Source: CAYMUC01 sp964393535 (lineage in GTDB: Bacteria > Actinomycetota > Acidimicrobiia > Acidimicrobiales > Ilumatobacteraceae). Taken from it: a stretch of 64,000 nt of DNA. The first letter of the stretch is position 1, and each line of letters opens with the position of its first letter. The notes below the pieces were generated by a model. That model was given only the letters and a program-made list of their open reading frames with translations. It did not search any database and was not told where the DNA came from. Positions 33,220-43,287 of the stretch are shown piece after piece. Both the position numbers and the translations under genes were made by a program. The DNA lies in the NCBI GenBank assembly GCA_964393535.1, contig CAYMUC010000001.1:1-64000 (forward strand), read 5' to 3'.

Positions 33220-34670
33220 CACCGCAGTGACTCGAGTTCCTGACGGCGTTGCAGCACTTCACCAGGGAGGCTCGCCACGTCGCCACACCCCATGGAGATG
33301 CACAGATCGCCCGCCCGCAGTTCCCGTGCCAGGTACTCGATCACGTCATCACGCCGAGGCAGCCACACCACTCGTTGCTCGGGATGCGCTTCGCACACCG
33401 CATCGACCACCAACTTGCCCGTGACACCCGGAAGAGGGGTGGTGCCTGATGCATAGATCTCGGTCAACACCACGAGATCAGCCGCCGTGAAGGCATCGGC
33501 GTACGCCGGCGACATGACCGCCATACGGTGGTACCTGTTGGGTTGGAACACCGCCACGACGCGCTGCCAGTCGTCTCCGCTACTGCGCGCTGCCCTCAGC
33601 ACTGCATCGATCTCGGCCGGGAGGTGGGCGTAATCGTCGACGAGGGTGGCCCCGCCGTGCTGACCCCGCACATCGAAACGGCGCTCCACACCCCCGAACC
33701 GGGCGAGGGCCGCTGCGATGTGTTCGAACGGCACATCGAGCGCCAGGGCCATGGCGATCACAGCACACGCATTACGAACATTGTGAACACCACGGAGGGG
33801 AAGCGTCACCGCTCCCAACCGCTCGACCGGCGCATTCGCATGTGGACGCACGAAGACGTCGAAGGTGAACACTCCCTTGTCCGCCCTCAGCGATCTCGCC
33901 CAGACCGAAGGCCCATGCGGCCACACCGGATGATCGGCGTGGTCGTCCTCTACGGCTCCGTAGCCGATGACCGAGCGGCCCTGTGCCAGACGCACGCAAC
34001 CGGGATCGTCGAAGCACAGCACCCGTGGCCCCGCGATGCCGTCGAGGTACGTGCCGAAGGACGCCTCCAACGCCTCGACGGTGCCGAAATGGTCCAGATG
34101 ATCGACGTCCACGTTGGTGAGAATGGTGCCCGACAGAGGAAGGGCGAGGTGGGTGCCGTCGCTCTCGTCCACCTCGACGACCAGCACCTCACCACCGCTC
34201 CAGTGGGCACCGGTACCCAGGTCGGTCACGTCACCGCCCACGATGAAACTCGGACGACGCTGCGCCTCGATGAGCACCAGTGTCAGCATGGAGGTGGTCG
34301 TGGTCTTACCGTGCGTGCCTGCAACGCCGATACTGCGGGCCTGAGCGCAGATGGACGCCAACATCTCTGCGCGCCGCAAGGAGCGAACCCCTCGGCGTCG
34401 GGCCTCGTCGAGTTCGATGTTGTGCTGGGGAATAGCGCTCGAAAAGGTGATGGCGTCGACACCGTGGACCACCTCGCGCTGGTGCCCCACGTGGACTTCG
34501 ATCCCTGCTGCTGCCAAGCGTTCCAGTACCGGCAACTGGCGTAGGTCGCTTCCCGACACGTGATGGCCCATCTCGGCGAGCACCAGAGCGATGGCGCTCA
34601 TACCGGGACCCCCCACGCCCACCACGTGGTAACGACCGGGCCGAGACAGATCGACGAGTTCCGCACTCAT
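33219..34670 (-). CDS. murC: UDP-N-acetylmuramate-L-alanine ligase
   Basis: A Mur ligase of 483 residues that adds L-Ala to UDP-MurNAc with ATP. The N-terminal Rossmann domain has HVVGVGGPGMSAIA; the P-loop is GTHGKTTTTSML (about 115); VDESDGTH and HAHLPAEIDA-type DDYAHLP follow. It lies between murG and murB with 1-4 base overlaps. Confidence 0.96.
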   Translation of the reverse strand: MSAELVDLSRPGRYHVVGVGGPGMSAIALVLAEMGHHVSGSDLRQLPVLERLAAAGIEVHVGHQREVVHGVDAITFSSAIPQHNIELDEARRRGVRSLRRAEMLASICAQARSIGVAGTHGKTTTTSMLTLVLIEAQRRPSFIVGGDVTDLGTGAHWSGGEVLVVEVDESDGTHLALPLSGTILTNVDVDHLDHFGTVEALEASFGTYLDGIAGPRVLCFDDPGCVRLAQGRSVIGYGAVEDDHADHPVWPHGPSVWARSLRADKGVFTFDVFVRPHANAPVERLGAVTLPLRGVHNVRNACAVIAMALALDVPFEHIAAALARFGGVERRFDVRGQHGGATLVDDYAHLPAEIDAVLRAARSSGDDWQRVVAVFQPNRYHRMAVMSPAYADAFTAADLVVLTEIYASGTTPLPGVTGKLVVDAVCEAHPEQRVVWLPRRDDVIEYLARELRAGDLCISMGCGDVASLPGEVLQRRQELESLR

Positions 34671-35770
34671 CGGGCAACATCCTCGATCAAGCGCACGATG
34701 GCGTTGCTGCGATGTCGGTCACCCGCCGAGTGCGCGGCCTGGGCCATTGCTTCCAGACGCGCCCGATCAGCTCGCAGGGCGTCGACCTCATCGCCCAGTC
34801 GGTCCAACTCGGTGTCGTCGAGGACGAGTGCCGCACCGGCCTCCGCCAGCCAGGCCACGTTGGCACGCTGATGATCGTCAGCGGCCTGCGCCCAGGGCAC
34901 CAACACTGACGGGGTGCCGGTGACGGCCAACTCCACGACCGTGCTGGCACCGCCGCGCGCCACGACCAGATCGCTGGCGGCGTAGACGGCGGGCATCTGG
35001 TCGTCGAATCCGATCACCTGGTACAGCATGGCGTCGCGATCATGGCGCGCGGGCATCGCCTCGGCGAGGAATCGCTCACCCACGATGTGACGAAGGGCCA
35101 TCGTCGGGTCGCTCTGCCACCGCTCCACCAGTGTGCGTGCAGCGGCATTCAAGGCCCCTGACCCCTGGGAGCCTCCCACGATGGTCACGACAAAGCGGTC
35201 GTCGGGAATGCCGAGGGCCAGACGCGCCGCAGATCGGTGTGACGAACGATTCACTGCCAGAACCGCCTGGCGAACCGGTGCGCCGGTGTGGACGGCTCGC
35301 CGCAGTGGCGAGTCGGGGAACGCCACCGCACTCGCCGCCGCGAACCGTGCCGTGATGGCACTGGAACGACCGGGACGCCGGTCGTACGACACCACCACCA
35401 CGGGTATGCGCCTCCGTCGCGCTGCCAGCACCGTGGGCAGACTGGCGTAGCCACCCACCGACACCACGACCCGAGGCCGACGCTCGTCGAGGAGGTGACC
35501 CGCAGCACGCACCGCCCTCACGAGCATCGAGGGAAATGCCAGATTCCTTCGATCGAGACGACGTTGCAGACCGATGACGTTCAAGAAGGTATGGGCCACC
35601 CCGTGAGGCGGGACCAGGCGAGTCTCGACGCCTCGCTGGGCGCCCACGTAGTGCAGCGACTCCAGGTCGTGACCAGCCGCCACCAGTCCGTCGATGATCG
35701 CCAAGGCCGGCAGCACGTGCCCGGCGGTACCGCCTCCGGTCACGACGGCGAACGCGCCACGAGCCGTCAT
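34667..35770 (-). CDS. murG: Lipid II-forming GlcNAc transferase
   Basis: The protein has 367 residues. It transfers GlcNAc to lipid I on the inner face of the membrane. It has the glycine-rich VVTGGGTAGHVLPALA, then VGAQRGVETRLVP, then GGSQGSGALN and ARGGASTVVELAVTGTPSVLVPW near the UDP-GlcNAc site. The start MTARGAFAV at 35770 overlaps the ftsW stop (ATGA); the longer upstream frame is noise. Confidence 0.96.
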   Translation of the reverse strand: MTARGAFAVVTGGGTAGHVLPALAIIDGLVAAGHDLESLHYVGAQRGVETRLVPPHGVAHTFLNVIGLQRRLDRRNLAFPSMLVRAVRAAGHLLDERRPRVVVSVGGYASLPTVLAARRRRIPVVVVSYDRRPGRSSAITARFAAASAVAFPDSPLRRAVHTGAPVRQAVLAVNRSSHRSAARLALGIPDDRFVVTIVGGSQGSGALNAAARTLVERWQSDPTMALRHIVGERFLAEAMPARHDRDAMLYQVIGFDDQMPAVYAASDLVVARGGASTVVELAVTGTPSVLVPWAQAADDHQRANVAWLAEAGAALVLDDTELDRLGDEVDALRADRARLEAMAQAAHSAGDRHRSNAIVRLIEDVAR

Positions 35771-37194
35771 GTCACGTGGCGAGCAACGTTGGCCAGAAGT
35801 CCGGCCGCTGCAAGGCTGACCAACAGCGAACTGCCGCCATACGAAATGAGGGGCAGGGTGAGACCGGTGACCGGAAGCAACCCTGTGACACCTCCGACGT
35901 TGATGATGGCCTGCACGCTGAACCAACCCGCGATACCGCCGGCCAGCAGCATGCCGAAGCGATCACGAGCCGCCAACGCCACCTGGATGCCGGCCACGGT
36001 GAGCACGATGAAACCACCGATCACGGCCAGGGCCCCCATGAGGCCCAACTCCTCGGCCACGATGGCGAAGATGAAGTCGCTGTGGGCCAAGGGCACGTAG
36101 CCCCACTTGCCCGTACCCGCTCCGATGCCCACGCCGGTCGGTCCACCGTTGGCGATGGACAACATCGACTGCCACACCTGGTAGGCGTAATGCTCCTTGT
36201 TGCCCTCGAGGTCCATGAAGGCCGTCCACCGCATGATCCGGCGGGAACTCGACATCACGAAGACGGCGAAGAATGTGCTGCCGATGAGCATCGTGGCGAT
36301 CATGGGCCGGAGCCTGACCCCGGCGATGAAGGCCACCGTGAAACCGATGGCGGCGAACACCGCCACGGCGCCCAGGTCGCCCTGGGCCACGCACAACAGC
36401 ATGGTGACCACCAGGACCTGGAGCACCTGCATCATGTTCGGACGGCGCTTCTCGTCCTGCTCGAGTTGACGTGCGAGAAGGTCGGCACAACGCATCAGCA
36501 CAGCGATCTTCAGCACTTCGGACGGCTGGAACGTCGCTGGCCCGATCTCCACCCACGCCCGGGCACTGTTCACGGAACGGCCCAGCCCCGGTACGAAGGG
36601 CAGCAACATCGCTGCTGCCGACACCACCATGAACGGCCCGGTCCACGCCCGCCAACGCTGGTAGGGAATCCTGTAGGCCGCCACCGCGGCGAAGGCACCC
36701 ACGACCGCCCACATGGCCTGCTTGCCGAAGACCCGCCATGGCGAGTACCCACTGTGGAACTGCGTGATCGACGACGCCGACAGGACCATGACCAGTCCGA
36801 TCGTGGTGAGCATGATGACCAGAACCACGATGAGATAGAACGCCAAGGTCGGCGGACTGGCGGGTCCGAGGGCGGTCTTGGCCCCCGGTGGTGGCGTGGG
36901 ACGCAGCGACACCTTGGGCAGAGCCGGGAGGGTCAACTTTCTCCGGGTCGGGCGCACCGTTCGGGTCGGGGAGTCCGGGCGAGTCCGTGATGCACCAGTA
37001 CGAGTGCTTTGCGACGCAGTGGACGACCGTCGTTGCGCAGGTGCCTGTCTCGACGTCGGCCCGTTCGATGTCGACCGTTTCGCTGCCGGCTTGGAGGGCC
37101 CACCCCGGCGATCGAGCACCTTCTGACGCCTCTGCGCCAATCCGCCCGGCCGCGAGCGACCACGCGTGGCGTCACCGGGAAAGGTCGTCGTCAT
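35767..37194 (-). CDS. ftsW: Septal peptidoglycan glycosyltransferase FtsW (SEDS family)
   Basis: The protein has 475 residues. A long basic, Ser/Arg/Pro-rich cytoplasmic N-terminus (about 1-105) precedes about ten membrane spans. SEDS marks are AWVEIGPATFQPSEVLKIAV, DLGAVAVFAAIGF and the C-terminal TGLTLPLISYGGSSLL. It polymerises lipid II at the septum with FtsI. The N-terminal extension is unusual compared with E. coli but common in actinobacteria. Confidence 0.95.
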   Translation of the reverse strand: MTTTFPGDATRGRSRPGGLAQRRQKVLDRRGGPSKPAAKRSTSNGPTSRQAPAQRRSSTASQSTRTGASRTRPDSPTRTVRPTRRKLTLPALPKVSLRPTPPPGAKTALGPASPPTLAFYLIVVLVIMLTTIGLVMVLSASSITQFHSGYSPWRVFGKQAMWAVVGAFAAVAAYRIPYQRWRAWTGPFMVVSAAAMLLPFVPGLGRSVNSARAWVEIGPATFQPSEVLKIAVLMRCADLLARQLEQDEKRRPNMMQVLQVLVVTMLLCVAQGDLGAVAVFAAIGFTVAFIAGVRLRPMIATMLIGSTFFAVFVMSSSRRIMRWTAFMDLEGNKEHYAYQVWQSMLSIANGGPTGVGIGAGTGKWGYVPLAHSDFIFAIVAEELGLMGALAVIGGFIVLTVAGIQVALAARDRFGMLLAGGIAGWFSVQAIINVGGVTGLLPVTGLTLPLISYGGSSLLVSLAAAGLLANVARHVT

Positions 37195-38531
37195 CGGTGC
37201 CCTCCTGTCAGGTCACGCACGCATCGCACGAAGTCGTCCCCCCGCTCTGAGTAGTTCTGGTAGGCGTCGTAACTGGCGCAGGCGGGCGACAGCAGCACGA
37301 CATCGCCTTCGCGGGCCAATGCGGCTGCCGCCGCCACGGCATCGTCCATCGTGGGTGCCAGTCGAACCGGACAGCGACCGTCGAACGCCGCCGCCACCTC
37401 GGGACCGGCCTCCCCCAGGGCGACCACGCCGCGAACGTGGGCTGCGCCACCGGTCAACACCGAGAGGTCCAGTCCCTTGTTCCGACCACCGACGATCCAC
37501 ACGACCGACGGGAACGCCGCCACAGCGGTCAGTGCTGCGTGAGGGGTGGTCGCCTTGGAGTCGTCGAACCAGCGCACCCCTGCGTGGTCAGCCACGAATT
37601 CGATGCGATGGCGTGGGGGGGTGAACACGGCCAGGGTCCTCGCCACATCGTCCACCGAGGCGAGGCCCGTCTCCAACGTCAGCGCAGCAGCGGTGAGTCC
37701 GTTGGTGAGGTCATGGGGAAGCGCTCGAGCGAGTTCGTTCACCTCGGCGACCGCACCCCGGGGTGTCATGAGGCGCCCATGGTCCACCCGGTAGTCCGCA
37801 TCGGTGAGGCCGACGGTGACCCGGCGAGCGGGAACCGTGTCGAGATACCGGCGCACGATCGGGTCGTGTGCCGAACCGATCACGACGTCGTCGGGACGAA
37901 CCGCCTGCCAGAGACGAGCCTTGGCCGCAGCGTAGGTGTCGAGACTGCGGTGCCAGTTCTGGTGATCCTCGGCGAGATTCAGCCAAGCCGAGGCCTCGGC
38001 TCGGAATCGGGACGTGAAGGCCAATCGGAAACTGGATGCCTCCACCACGAACACGTCGAGATCGTCGTCGTCGACCACGCTGATCAAGGGGGTGTCGGTG
38101 TTACCAACTGCCATGGTCCGTCGACCTGCAGTGGTCACCATGGCGGCGGTCAGCTCGGTGGTGGTCGTCTTGCCGTCGGTCCCCGTGATGGCCACAAGCG
38201 GTCTCGGTCCGCCCGGACGCTCCTGTTCCCACCGATAGGCGACCTCGATCTCCGAGCAGACCTCGACATCGCCGGTGTGGGCCACGTCGAAGACCGGGTG
38301 GGTCTCGGGAAGTCCAGGTGCGGGGATCACCAGGTCACACCGCCGCACCAGGGCCGACAGGTCGGCCTGCGAGGGTGATTCCACCAGGTCAACGCCCAGC
38401 GCCGAGGCGACCGATCGGGCCCCATCGCTGGGGCGATCGTCCACTGCGGTGAAGGGAACACCACGGCGATGGAGCGCGTGGGCGACGGCTTGGCCCGCCA
38501 CAGCCAGGCCATACACGAGCACATGCTTCAC
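37191..38531 (-). CDS. murD: UDP-N-acetylmuramoylalanine-D-glutamate ligase
   Basis: The protein has 446 residues from the GTG at 38531, which overlaps the mraY stop (GTGA). It adds D-Glu to UDP-MurNAc-L-Ala. Visible are the N-terminal VYGLAVAGQAVA, the P-loop ITGTDGKTTTTEL, NTDTPL, VVEASSFRL, the Mg-site NLAEDHQNWH and the C-terminal VLLSPACASYDAYQNYSERG. The frame runs open far upstream through mraY; that part is not coding. Confidence 0.96.
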   Translation of the reverse strand: MKHVLVYGLAVAGQAVAHALHRRGVPFTAVDDRPSDGARSVASALGVDLVESPSQADLSALVRRCDLVIPAPGLPETHPVFDVAHTGDVEVCSEIEVAYRWEQERPGGPRPLVAITGTDGKTTTTELTAAMVTTAGRRTMAVGNTDTPLISVVDDDDLDVFVVEASSFRLAFTSRFRAEASAWLNLAEDHQNWHRSLDTYAAAKARLWQAVRPDDVVIGSAHDPIVRRYLDTVPARRVTVGLTDADYRVDHGRLMTPRGAVAEVNELARALPHDLTNGLTAAALTLETGLASVDDVARTLAVFTPPRHRIEFVADHAGVRWFDDSKATTPHAALTAVAAFPSVVWIVGGRNKGLDLSVLTGGAAHVRGVVALGEAGPEVAAAFDGRCPVRLAPTMDDAVAAAAALAREGDVVLLSPACASYDAYQNYSERGDDFVRCVRDLTGGHR

Positions 38532-39577
38532 GGTGTGACCTGACGGGTGAAGTCGCCGATGAAGACGGCCAGTGCGGTGGCCACGCAGATTCCCGAGATG
38601 ATCCAGAAGCGGATGATCACGGTCGTCTCGGGCCAGCCCACCAGTTCGAAATGATGATGGATGGGCGACATGCGGAAAAGTCGCCGCTTGCGACCCGAAG
38701 CCTTGAAGACCCCCATCTGGATGGCCACGGAACCGGCCTCCATCACGTTGAGGCCGCAGATGAGGATGAGCAAGAGGTGTGTGTTGGTCGTCAAGGCCAA
38801 CAATGCCAGTGCGGAGCCGATACCCAACGCTCCGACGTCGCCCATGAAGATGCGCGCCGGTGCTGCGTTCCACCAGAGAAAGCCACCACAGGCCCCGGCG
38901 AAGGCCGCCGCCACCACGGCGAGGTCGAGTGGGTGGACCACCGAGCCGTACACATCGGGGTTTCGGAACGCCCAGTAGGAGATGACCGTGAAGGCGAGAA
39001 AGCCGAGGAGGGCCGATCCGCCGGCCAACCCGTCCAGGCCATCGGTGACGTTGACGGCATTGGTGGTGGCCCAGATGATGAGGCCAGCCCACACCACCCA
39101 GACGGGCGACGGCAGTTCCCACCCGGGCAGGTCGGCCCGAGTGAACGACAGCGTGCGACTGACATTGGTGGTGGTGAGCAACCACGCCGCGAACCCCAGG
39201 CTCATGGCGAAGGTGATCATGCCCTTCTTCTTCCAGAAGATGCCCCGGTTGTGGCGGCGACGCACCTTGATGAGATCGTCGGCCAAGCCCATACAGGCCA
39301 TCACCAGCACCGTGACCCACAGGATGATCGCCTGATCGGAGAAGACCAGGCCGCGCCGCAGGTGGGCGACGGCCCAACCGATGAACGCTGCAGCCACGAT
39401 GGCCAGACCGCCCATGGTGGGAGTTCCCTGCTTGGGGAGGTGGTGCGTGGGTCCGTGATCCTCTTTGCCGAGGATCGGCTGGCCCGTTCCCCGGCCTCGG
39501 AAAAAGGTGATGAGGAGACGGGTGCCCAACAGCGACAAGGCCATCGCCGTGGCGCCAGCGATCATGACGGCGATCAC
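38528..39577 (-). CDS. mraY: Phospho-N-acetylmuramoyl-pentapeptide transferase
   Basis: A ten-span membrane enzyme of 349 residues that makes lipid I from UDP-MurNAc-pentapeptide and undecaprenyl phosphate. It has MGLADDLIKV (catalytic/Mg aspartates), NAVNVTDGLDGLAGG, FMGDVGALGIGSAL and MSPIHHHFELVGW. The GTG at 39577 overlaps the murE stop (GTGA). No murF lies between murE and mraY. Confidence 0.96.
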   Translation of the reverse strand: MIAVMIAGATAMALSLLGTRLLITFFRGRGTGQPILGKEDHGPTHHLPKQGTPTMGGLAIVAAAFIGWAVAHLRRGLVFSDQAIILWVTVLVMACMGLADDLIKVRRRHNRGIFWKKKGMITFAMSLGFAAWLLTTTNVSRTLSFTRADLPGWELPSPVWVVWAGLIIWATTNAVNVTDGLDGLAGGSALLGFLAFTVISYWAFRNPDVYGSVVHPLDLAVVAAAFAGACGGFLWWNAAPARIFMGDVGALGIGSALALLALTTNTHLLLILICGLNVMEAGSVAIQMGVFKASGRKRRLFRMSPIHHHFELVGWPETTVIIRFWIISGICVATALAVFIGDFTRQVTP

Positions 39578-41035
39578 GAGCAGACCTCGAGGGCACGCCG
39601 GGCCTGGGCGGCATCGTCGAAGGGAACGATCCGGTCCCCGATGGTCTGCGCGGTCTCGTGTCCCTTGCCGGCGATCACGATCACATCGTTGGGTTCGGCC
39701 ATGGCCACGGCAGTGGCGATGGCTGCCCCGCGGTCTAGTTCCTCCACGACGACACGGGTGGTATCCGTACGCTCCACCCCCGACCGGATGGCGTCCACGA
39801 TGCTCTGAGGATNNNNNNNNNNGAGGATCCTCGGAGCGCGGATTGTCCGAGGTGAGCACGACGACATCAGCGAGGCGAGCCGCCACAGCCCCCATGGCCG
39901 GACGCTTGGCCGCATCGCGATCGCCCCCACAACCGAACACCACGATGAGACGGCCACCTTCGAGCAGTGCGCGCGCCGTGGTGAGTACCTGTTCCAGAGC
40001 GTCAGGAGTATGAGCAAAGTCGACGACCACCGTCGGCGCACCAGCGATGTCGATGACCTCGAACCGCCCGCGCACCGGCGGAGCCTCGGCCACGGCGGCG
40101 GCGGCGACGCACACGTCGACACCCATGACGTGGGCGGCGGTGAGCGCAGCCAGTGAGTTCATGACGTGAAACGCACCCCCGAACGGAACGCGCACCCGGT
40201 GACCTCGCCAGTTGTAGGCGTGATGCTGCCGACTCACGACCACCTCGGAGAGGTCCTCCATGCCGAAGGTGGTGATCGGGATCTCGGCGACGTCGGCGAG
40301 GAGGCGACCGTGAACATCGTCGCGATTGACCACCCCGGCAGCGCAACGCTCAGACTGGAAGAGTTTCGCCTTGGCGGCAAAGTAGCGCTCGGGTGTGCCG
40401 TGGAAGTCGAGGTGATCGTGTCCCAGGTTGGTGAACACGCCCAAGCGGAAGTCCACCCCGGTCACTCGCTCGAGTTCCAGGGCATGACTGGACACCTCGA
40501 GCACCGCCCCGCGGTCGCCAGCAGCGACCCGATCGGCCAGCCACTGCTGCAACTCCGGCGCTTCGGGGGTGGTGAGAGCCCCCTCCAGTGTTCCTCTCAC
40601 CTGGGTGGTCCGTCCGGCGCAGGTGAGGATGTGTGCGAGGAGATGTGCTGTCGAGGTCTTGCCGTTGGTGCCGGTGACACCCACCACGTCGAGACGCCGT
40701 GAGGGCCAGTTCGCAAGGGCGGCGGCGAGGAATCCCAGGGCCCGGCGACTGTCGCCGACCACGATCTGAGGCACCCGAAGCGGTAACTCGCGCTCGGTGA
40801 CGAGGGCACTTGCACCTTGTGCGACGGCAGTGGCGGCGAGATCGTGGCCGTCGTGACGACGTCCGCGCACGCAGACGAAGAGTGAGCCGGGCACCACCTG
40901 CTCGGTCGACGACGTGACCCGAGTCAGGTACTCACCATCGGCGGGAAGGTCCGGCCGTCCCACCAACTGCCAGGAGAGATGCTCCGCCAGTGCCGCTTCG
41001 GCCAACATCGCCACGGTGTGTCCCGCAGCGGTCAT
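39574..41035 (-). CDS. murE: UDP-MurNAc-tripeptide synthetase, split by a 10-N assembly gap
   Basis: A Mur ligase that adds the third peptide residue. The P-loop is VTGTNGKTSTAH; EVSSHALELERV and NLGHDHLDFHG follow; DNPRSEDP is the form that selects meso-diaminopimelate. The C-terminus has VIAGKGHETAQ. The gap (39813-39822) puts the two parts in different frames. Deleting the Ns and one of the two flanking GAGGAT copies gives 1446 bases (481 residues) reading DNPRSEDPQSIVDA without a break. So the gene is intact and the shift is an assembly artefact. The ATG at 41035 overlaps ftsI. Confidence 0.94.
39813..39822. other. Assembly gap of 10 Ns inside murE
   Basis: Ten Ns are flanked on the left by ...GAGGAT and on the right by GAGGAT.... 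The repeated hexamer suggests that two contig ends overlap and that no sequence is missing. The restored junction is the palindrome GAGGATCCTC. Confidence 0.95.
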
Positions 41036-42816
41036 GGCTGCGCCTCGCATCCCCGATCGTCGACCGGCGGCTCGATCTTCAACTCGTGCAACACCACTTG
41101 GGCGATCTCGGAGAACACAGGGGCCGCAGCCGTGCCACCGAAGCGGTCACGCGTGCTGGGGTCGGGCTCGTCGATGGACACGAGGATGGTGATCTTCGGA
41201 TCCCCAGCCGGCAAGAACCCCACGAAGGAAGCGAAATAAGACCGGCGACCTGAACTGTCGACGTAGGTGCCGTTGTCCTGCACCTTGTAACCGGTGCCTG
41301 TCTTGCCCGCCACGCTGACACCAGGAATCTGGGCCAACTTGGCCGTGCCCCTGCACACGACGTCGGTCATCATGTCGGTCATGGTGCCAGCCACATCGCC
41401 ACGCAACACGTCACGCGTGGGAGCCGGAGGCAGTGGGGTCAGTGACCCCGATGAGTCCACGGTTCCCTGGACCAGACGTGGGGCCACGTAGGTTCCCCCG
41501 TTGGCGATCACGTTCACGGCTGCGGTGAGTTGCAGCGACGTTGCCGCAAACCCGTAGCCGTACGAGGTGGTGAAGCGCTCGGTGCCCCTCCACTGGTCGT
41601 ACGGCTTCAGGATCCCTGCGCTTTCTCCAGGGAGTTGCAGGTGGGTGCGCTCGCCGAAACCGAACGCTCTCAGGTACTCGTACTGCCGCCGTACACCCAA
41701 CTCCTCAGAGATGAGGATGGTGCCGATGTTCGAGGATCGGGTGAGGATCTGGCTCACGGTCATGGGCTCGGTGCCGTGCGGATAGGCATCGGTGATCTTG
41801 AAGTTGTCGACCATGATCACCCCGGGCACCTCGAACACGGTGCTGGGTCGAACCCGATCGTCGTTCAGGGCCGCAGCGGTGGTGATCACCTTGGCCACCG
41901 ATCCGGGTTCATGTGCCGACACGGCACTGAGATTGGCCGAGGTCACCCGTGCCGGTTGGCCCGCCTCGCGCTCGACGCTGCCCACTGCGAGCAGTTCGCC
42001 CGAATGGGTCTCCATCACGATGGCCGTTCCACGGCGAGCCGAGAGTTCGTCCACTCGCCGGAGCAGTGCCTGCTCCACCTGATACTGGATCGAGCGATCG
42101 AGGGTGACCACGAGGTCGTCTCCGGGGCGAGGGGCCTCGACCGTACGCCGACCGGTGGGAAGCGATCGCCCTCCACCATCGAGTTCCCGTTGAACACGTC
42201 CATCGGTGCCGGTGAGGTCCAGATCGTGGAGCAGTTCCAGACCCGAGATACCCACACCATCGGGATCGGTCCGACCCAGGATGCTGCGGGCGAGGTCGCC
42301 CCCCGTCACCACTCGCTGCGGCTCGGTGTAGGTGGCCACACCAGGCAGCTTCAGCATCATGACGGCCTCGGCGAGATCGTCACCGACCTGCCGAGCCACG
42401 TATGCGAAGTGCGACTCGGGATCCCCCAGACGGCCAGCCAGATCGTCGATGCGATCCGGTGCCCATCCCAGGAGAGCGCCAAGGGTCTGGGCCGTCCCCA
42501 CCGGATCGCTCACGAGGCGCGGGTCGGCGAAGATGGTGACGCTGGGTACCGACAACGCCAACTCGACACCGTGACGATCGAAGATGGTGCCCCGACCCGC
42601 TCGCAGCGTTTCGGTCGTGAGGCGTTGGTTCATACTCGCCTGCCGGTAGGCGTCGGCTTCCACGGTCTGCAGCATCGCCACACGCCCCAACACCACGGCG
42701 AGCGCGATGCCCACCGACAGCATCATGATCTTGAGGCGACGACGAAGCCTTTGGTCAGCGTCGGAGCGTCGATGCTCTCGCTGCGCACGACGCCGTGAGC
42801 CTCGACGCTGCGTCAC
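41032..42816 (-). CDS. ftsI: Septal peptidoglycan transpeptidase FtsI (class B penicillin-binding protein)
   Basis: The protein has 594 residues. A basic N-terminus and one span (about 30-50) are followed by the pedestal domain (GRGTIFDRHGVELA) and the transpeptidase. The active site shows SVAK (Ser306, Lys309), SxN (Ser361-Asn363) and KTG (505-507). It cross-links septal peptidoglycan and is a beta-lactam target. The start is GTG at 42816 overlapping the ftsL stop. The length is normal, and no PASTA domain is present. Confidence 0.95.
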   Translation of the reverse strand: MTQRRGSRRRAQREHRRSDADQRLRRRLKIMMLSVGIALAVVLGRVAMLQTVEADAYRQASMNQRLTTETLRAGRGTIFDRHGVELALSVPSVTIFADPRLVSDPVGTAQTLGALLGWAPDRIDDLAGRLGDPESHFAYVARQVGDDLAEAVMMLKLPGVATYTEPQRVVTGGDLARSILGRTDPDGVGISGLELLHDLDLTGTDGRVQRELDGGGRSLPTGRRTVEAPRPGDDLVVTLDRSIQYQVEQALLRRVDELSARRGTAIVMETHSGELLAVGSVEREAGQPARVTSANLSAVSAHEPGSVAKVITTAAALNDDRVRPSTVFEVPGVIMVDNFKITDAYPHGTEPMTVSQILTRSSNIGTILISEELGVRRQYEYLRAFGFGERTHLQLPGESAGILKPYDQWRGTERFTTSYGYGFAATSLQLTAAVNVIANGGTYVAPRLVQGTVDSSGSLTPLPPAPTRDVLRGDVAGTMTDMMTDVVCRGTAKLAQIPGVSVAGKTGTGYKVQDNGTYVDSSGRRSYFASFVGFLPAGDPKITILVSIDEPDPSTRDRFGGTAAAPVFSEIAQVVLHELKIEPPVDDRGCEAQP

Positions 42817-43286
42817 GGCTCCACCTGCAACACCTGCTTCACAGCGCGGAAGTCGTCGAGGGGGGTGCTAGGTCTGCGGGACACGCTGGGATCGAGACCG
42901 GCCGTGGACGCCGCTACGACGGCCAACACGTCGCTCGGCACATCGAGGAACTCCGTGCGGCCACCCGACACCAGTCCCAGCTCACGGGCCCGCTCGGCCA
43001 GGCGCTCCGGGGACGCCATCCACGCACGTTCACGACGCAAGACGTCGAAGCGAGCCCGCTCGGTCGCGACCTGGCGCTCCAACACGTCGAGTTGGAACTG
43101 TCGCTCGGCCAGACGGGTGTGGAACACCGTGATCGCCAACATGACCATCACCACGCCCACCACCACGGTGAGCGCCATGCCGACCATTCGGTGACGCCGC
43201 GGCACCACGCTGAGGTCGGGGCGCCGGGCCCTCTCGGTCTTGTGCGACGGATCCGTGGAGGGTCGAAGCAGTGTTGTCGTCGCCAT
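42813..43286 (-). CDS. ftsL: FtsL-like cell division protein
   Basis: A bitopic protein of 157 residues. It has a basic cytoplasmic tail (1-35), one membrane span (about 36-54), then a coiled coil (ERQFQLDVLERQVATERARF) and a short tail with EFLDVPSDVLA. The sequence itself is poorly conserved; the call rests on topology and place between rsmH and ftsI. FtsL with a DivIC/FtsB partner activates FtsWI. The ATG stands one base after the rsmH stop. Confidence 0.85.
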   Translation of the reverse strand: MATTTLLRPSTDPSHKTERARRPDLSVVPRRHRMVGMALTVVVGVVMVMLAITVFHTRLAERQFQLDVLERQVATERARFDVLRRERAWMASPERLAERARELGLVSGGRTEFLDVPSDVLAVVAASTAGLDPSVSRRPSTPLDDFRAVKQVLQVEP

Positions 43287-43287
43287 C

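Noticed and set aside
39590..41050. Apparent MraY-MurE fusion frame across the Ns
   Set aside because: It is caused by the artificial gap length; MraY starts at its own GTG and MurE ends just before.
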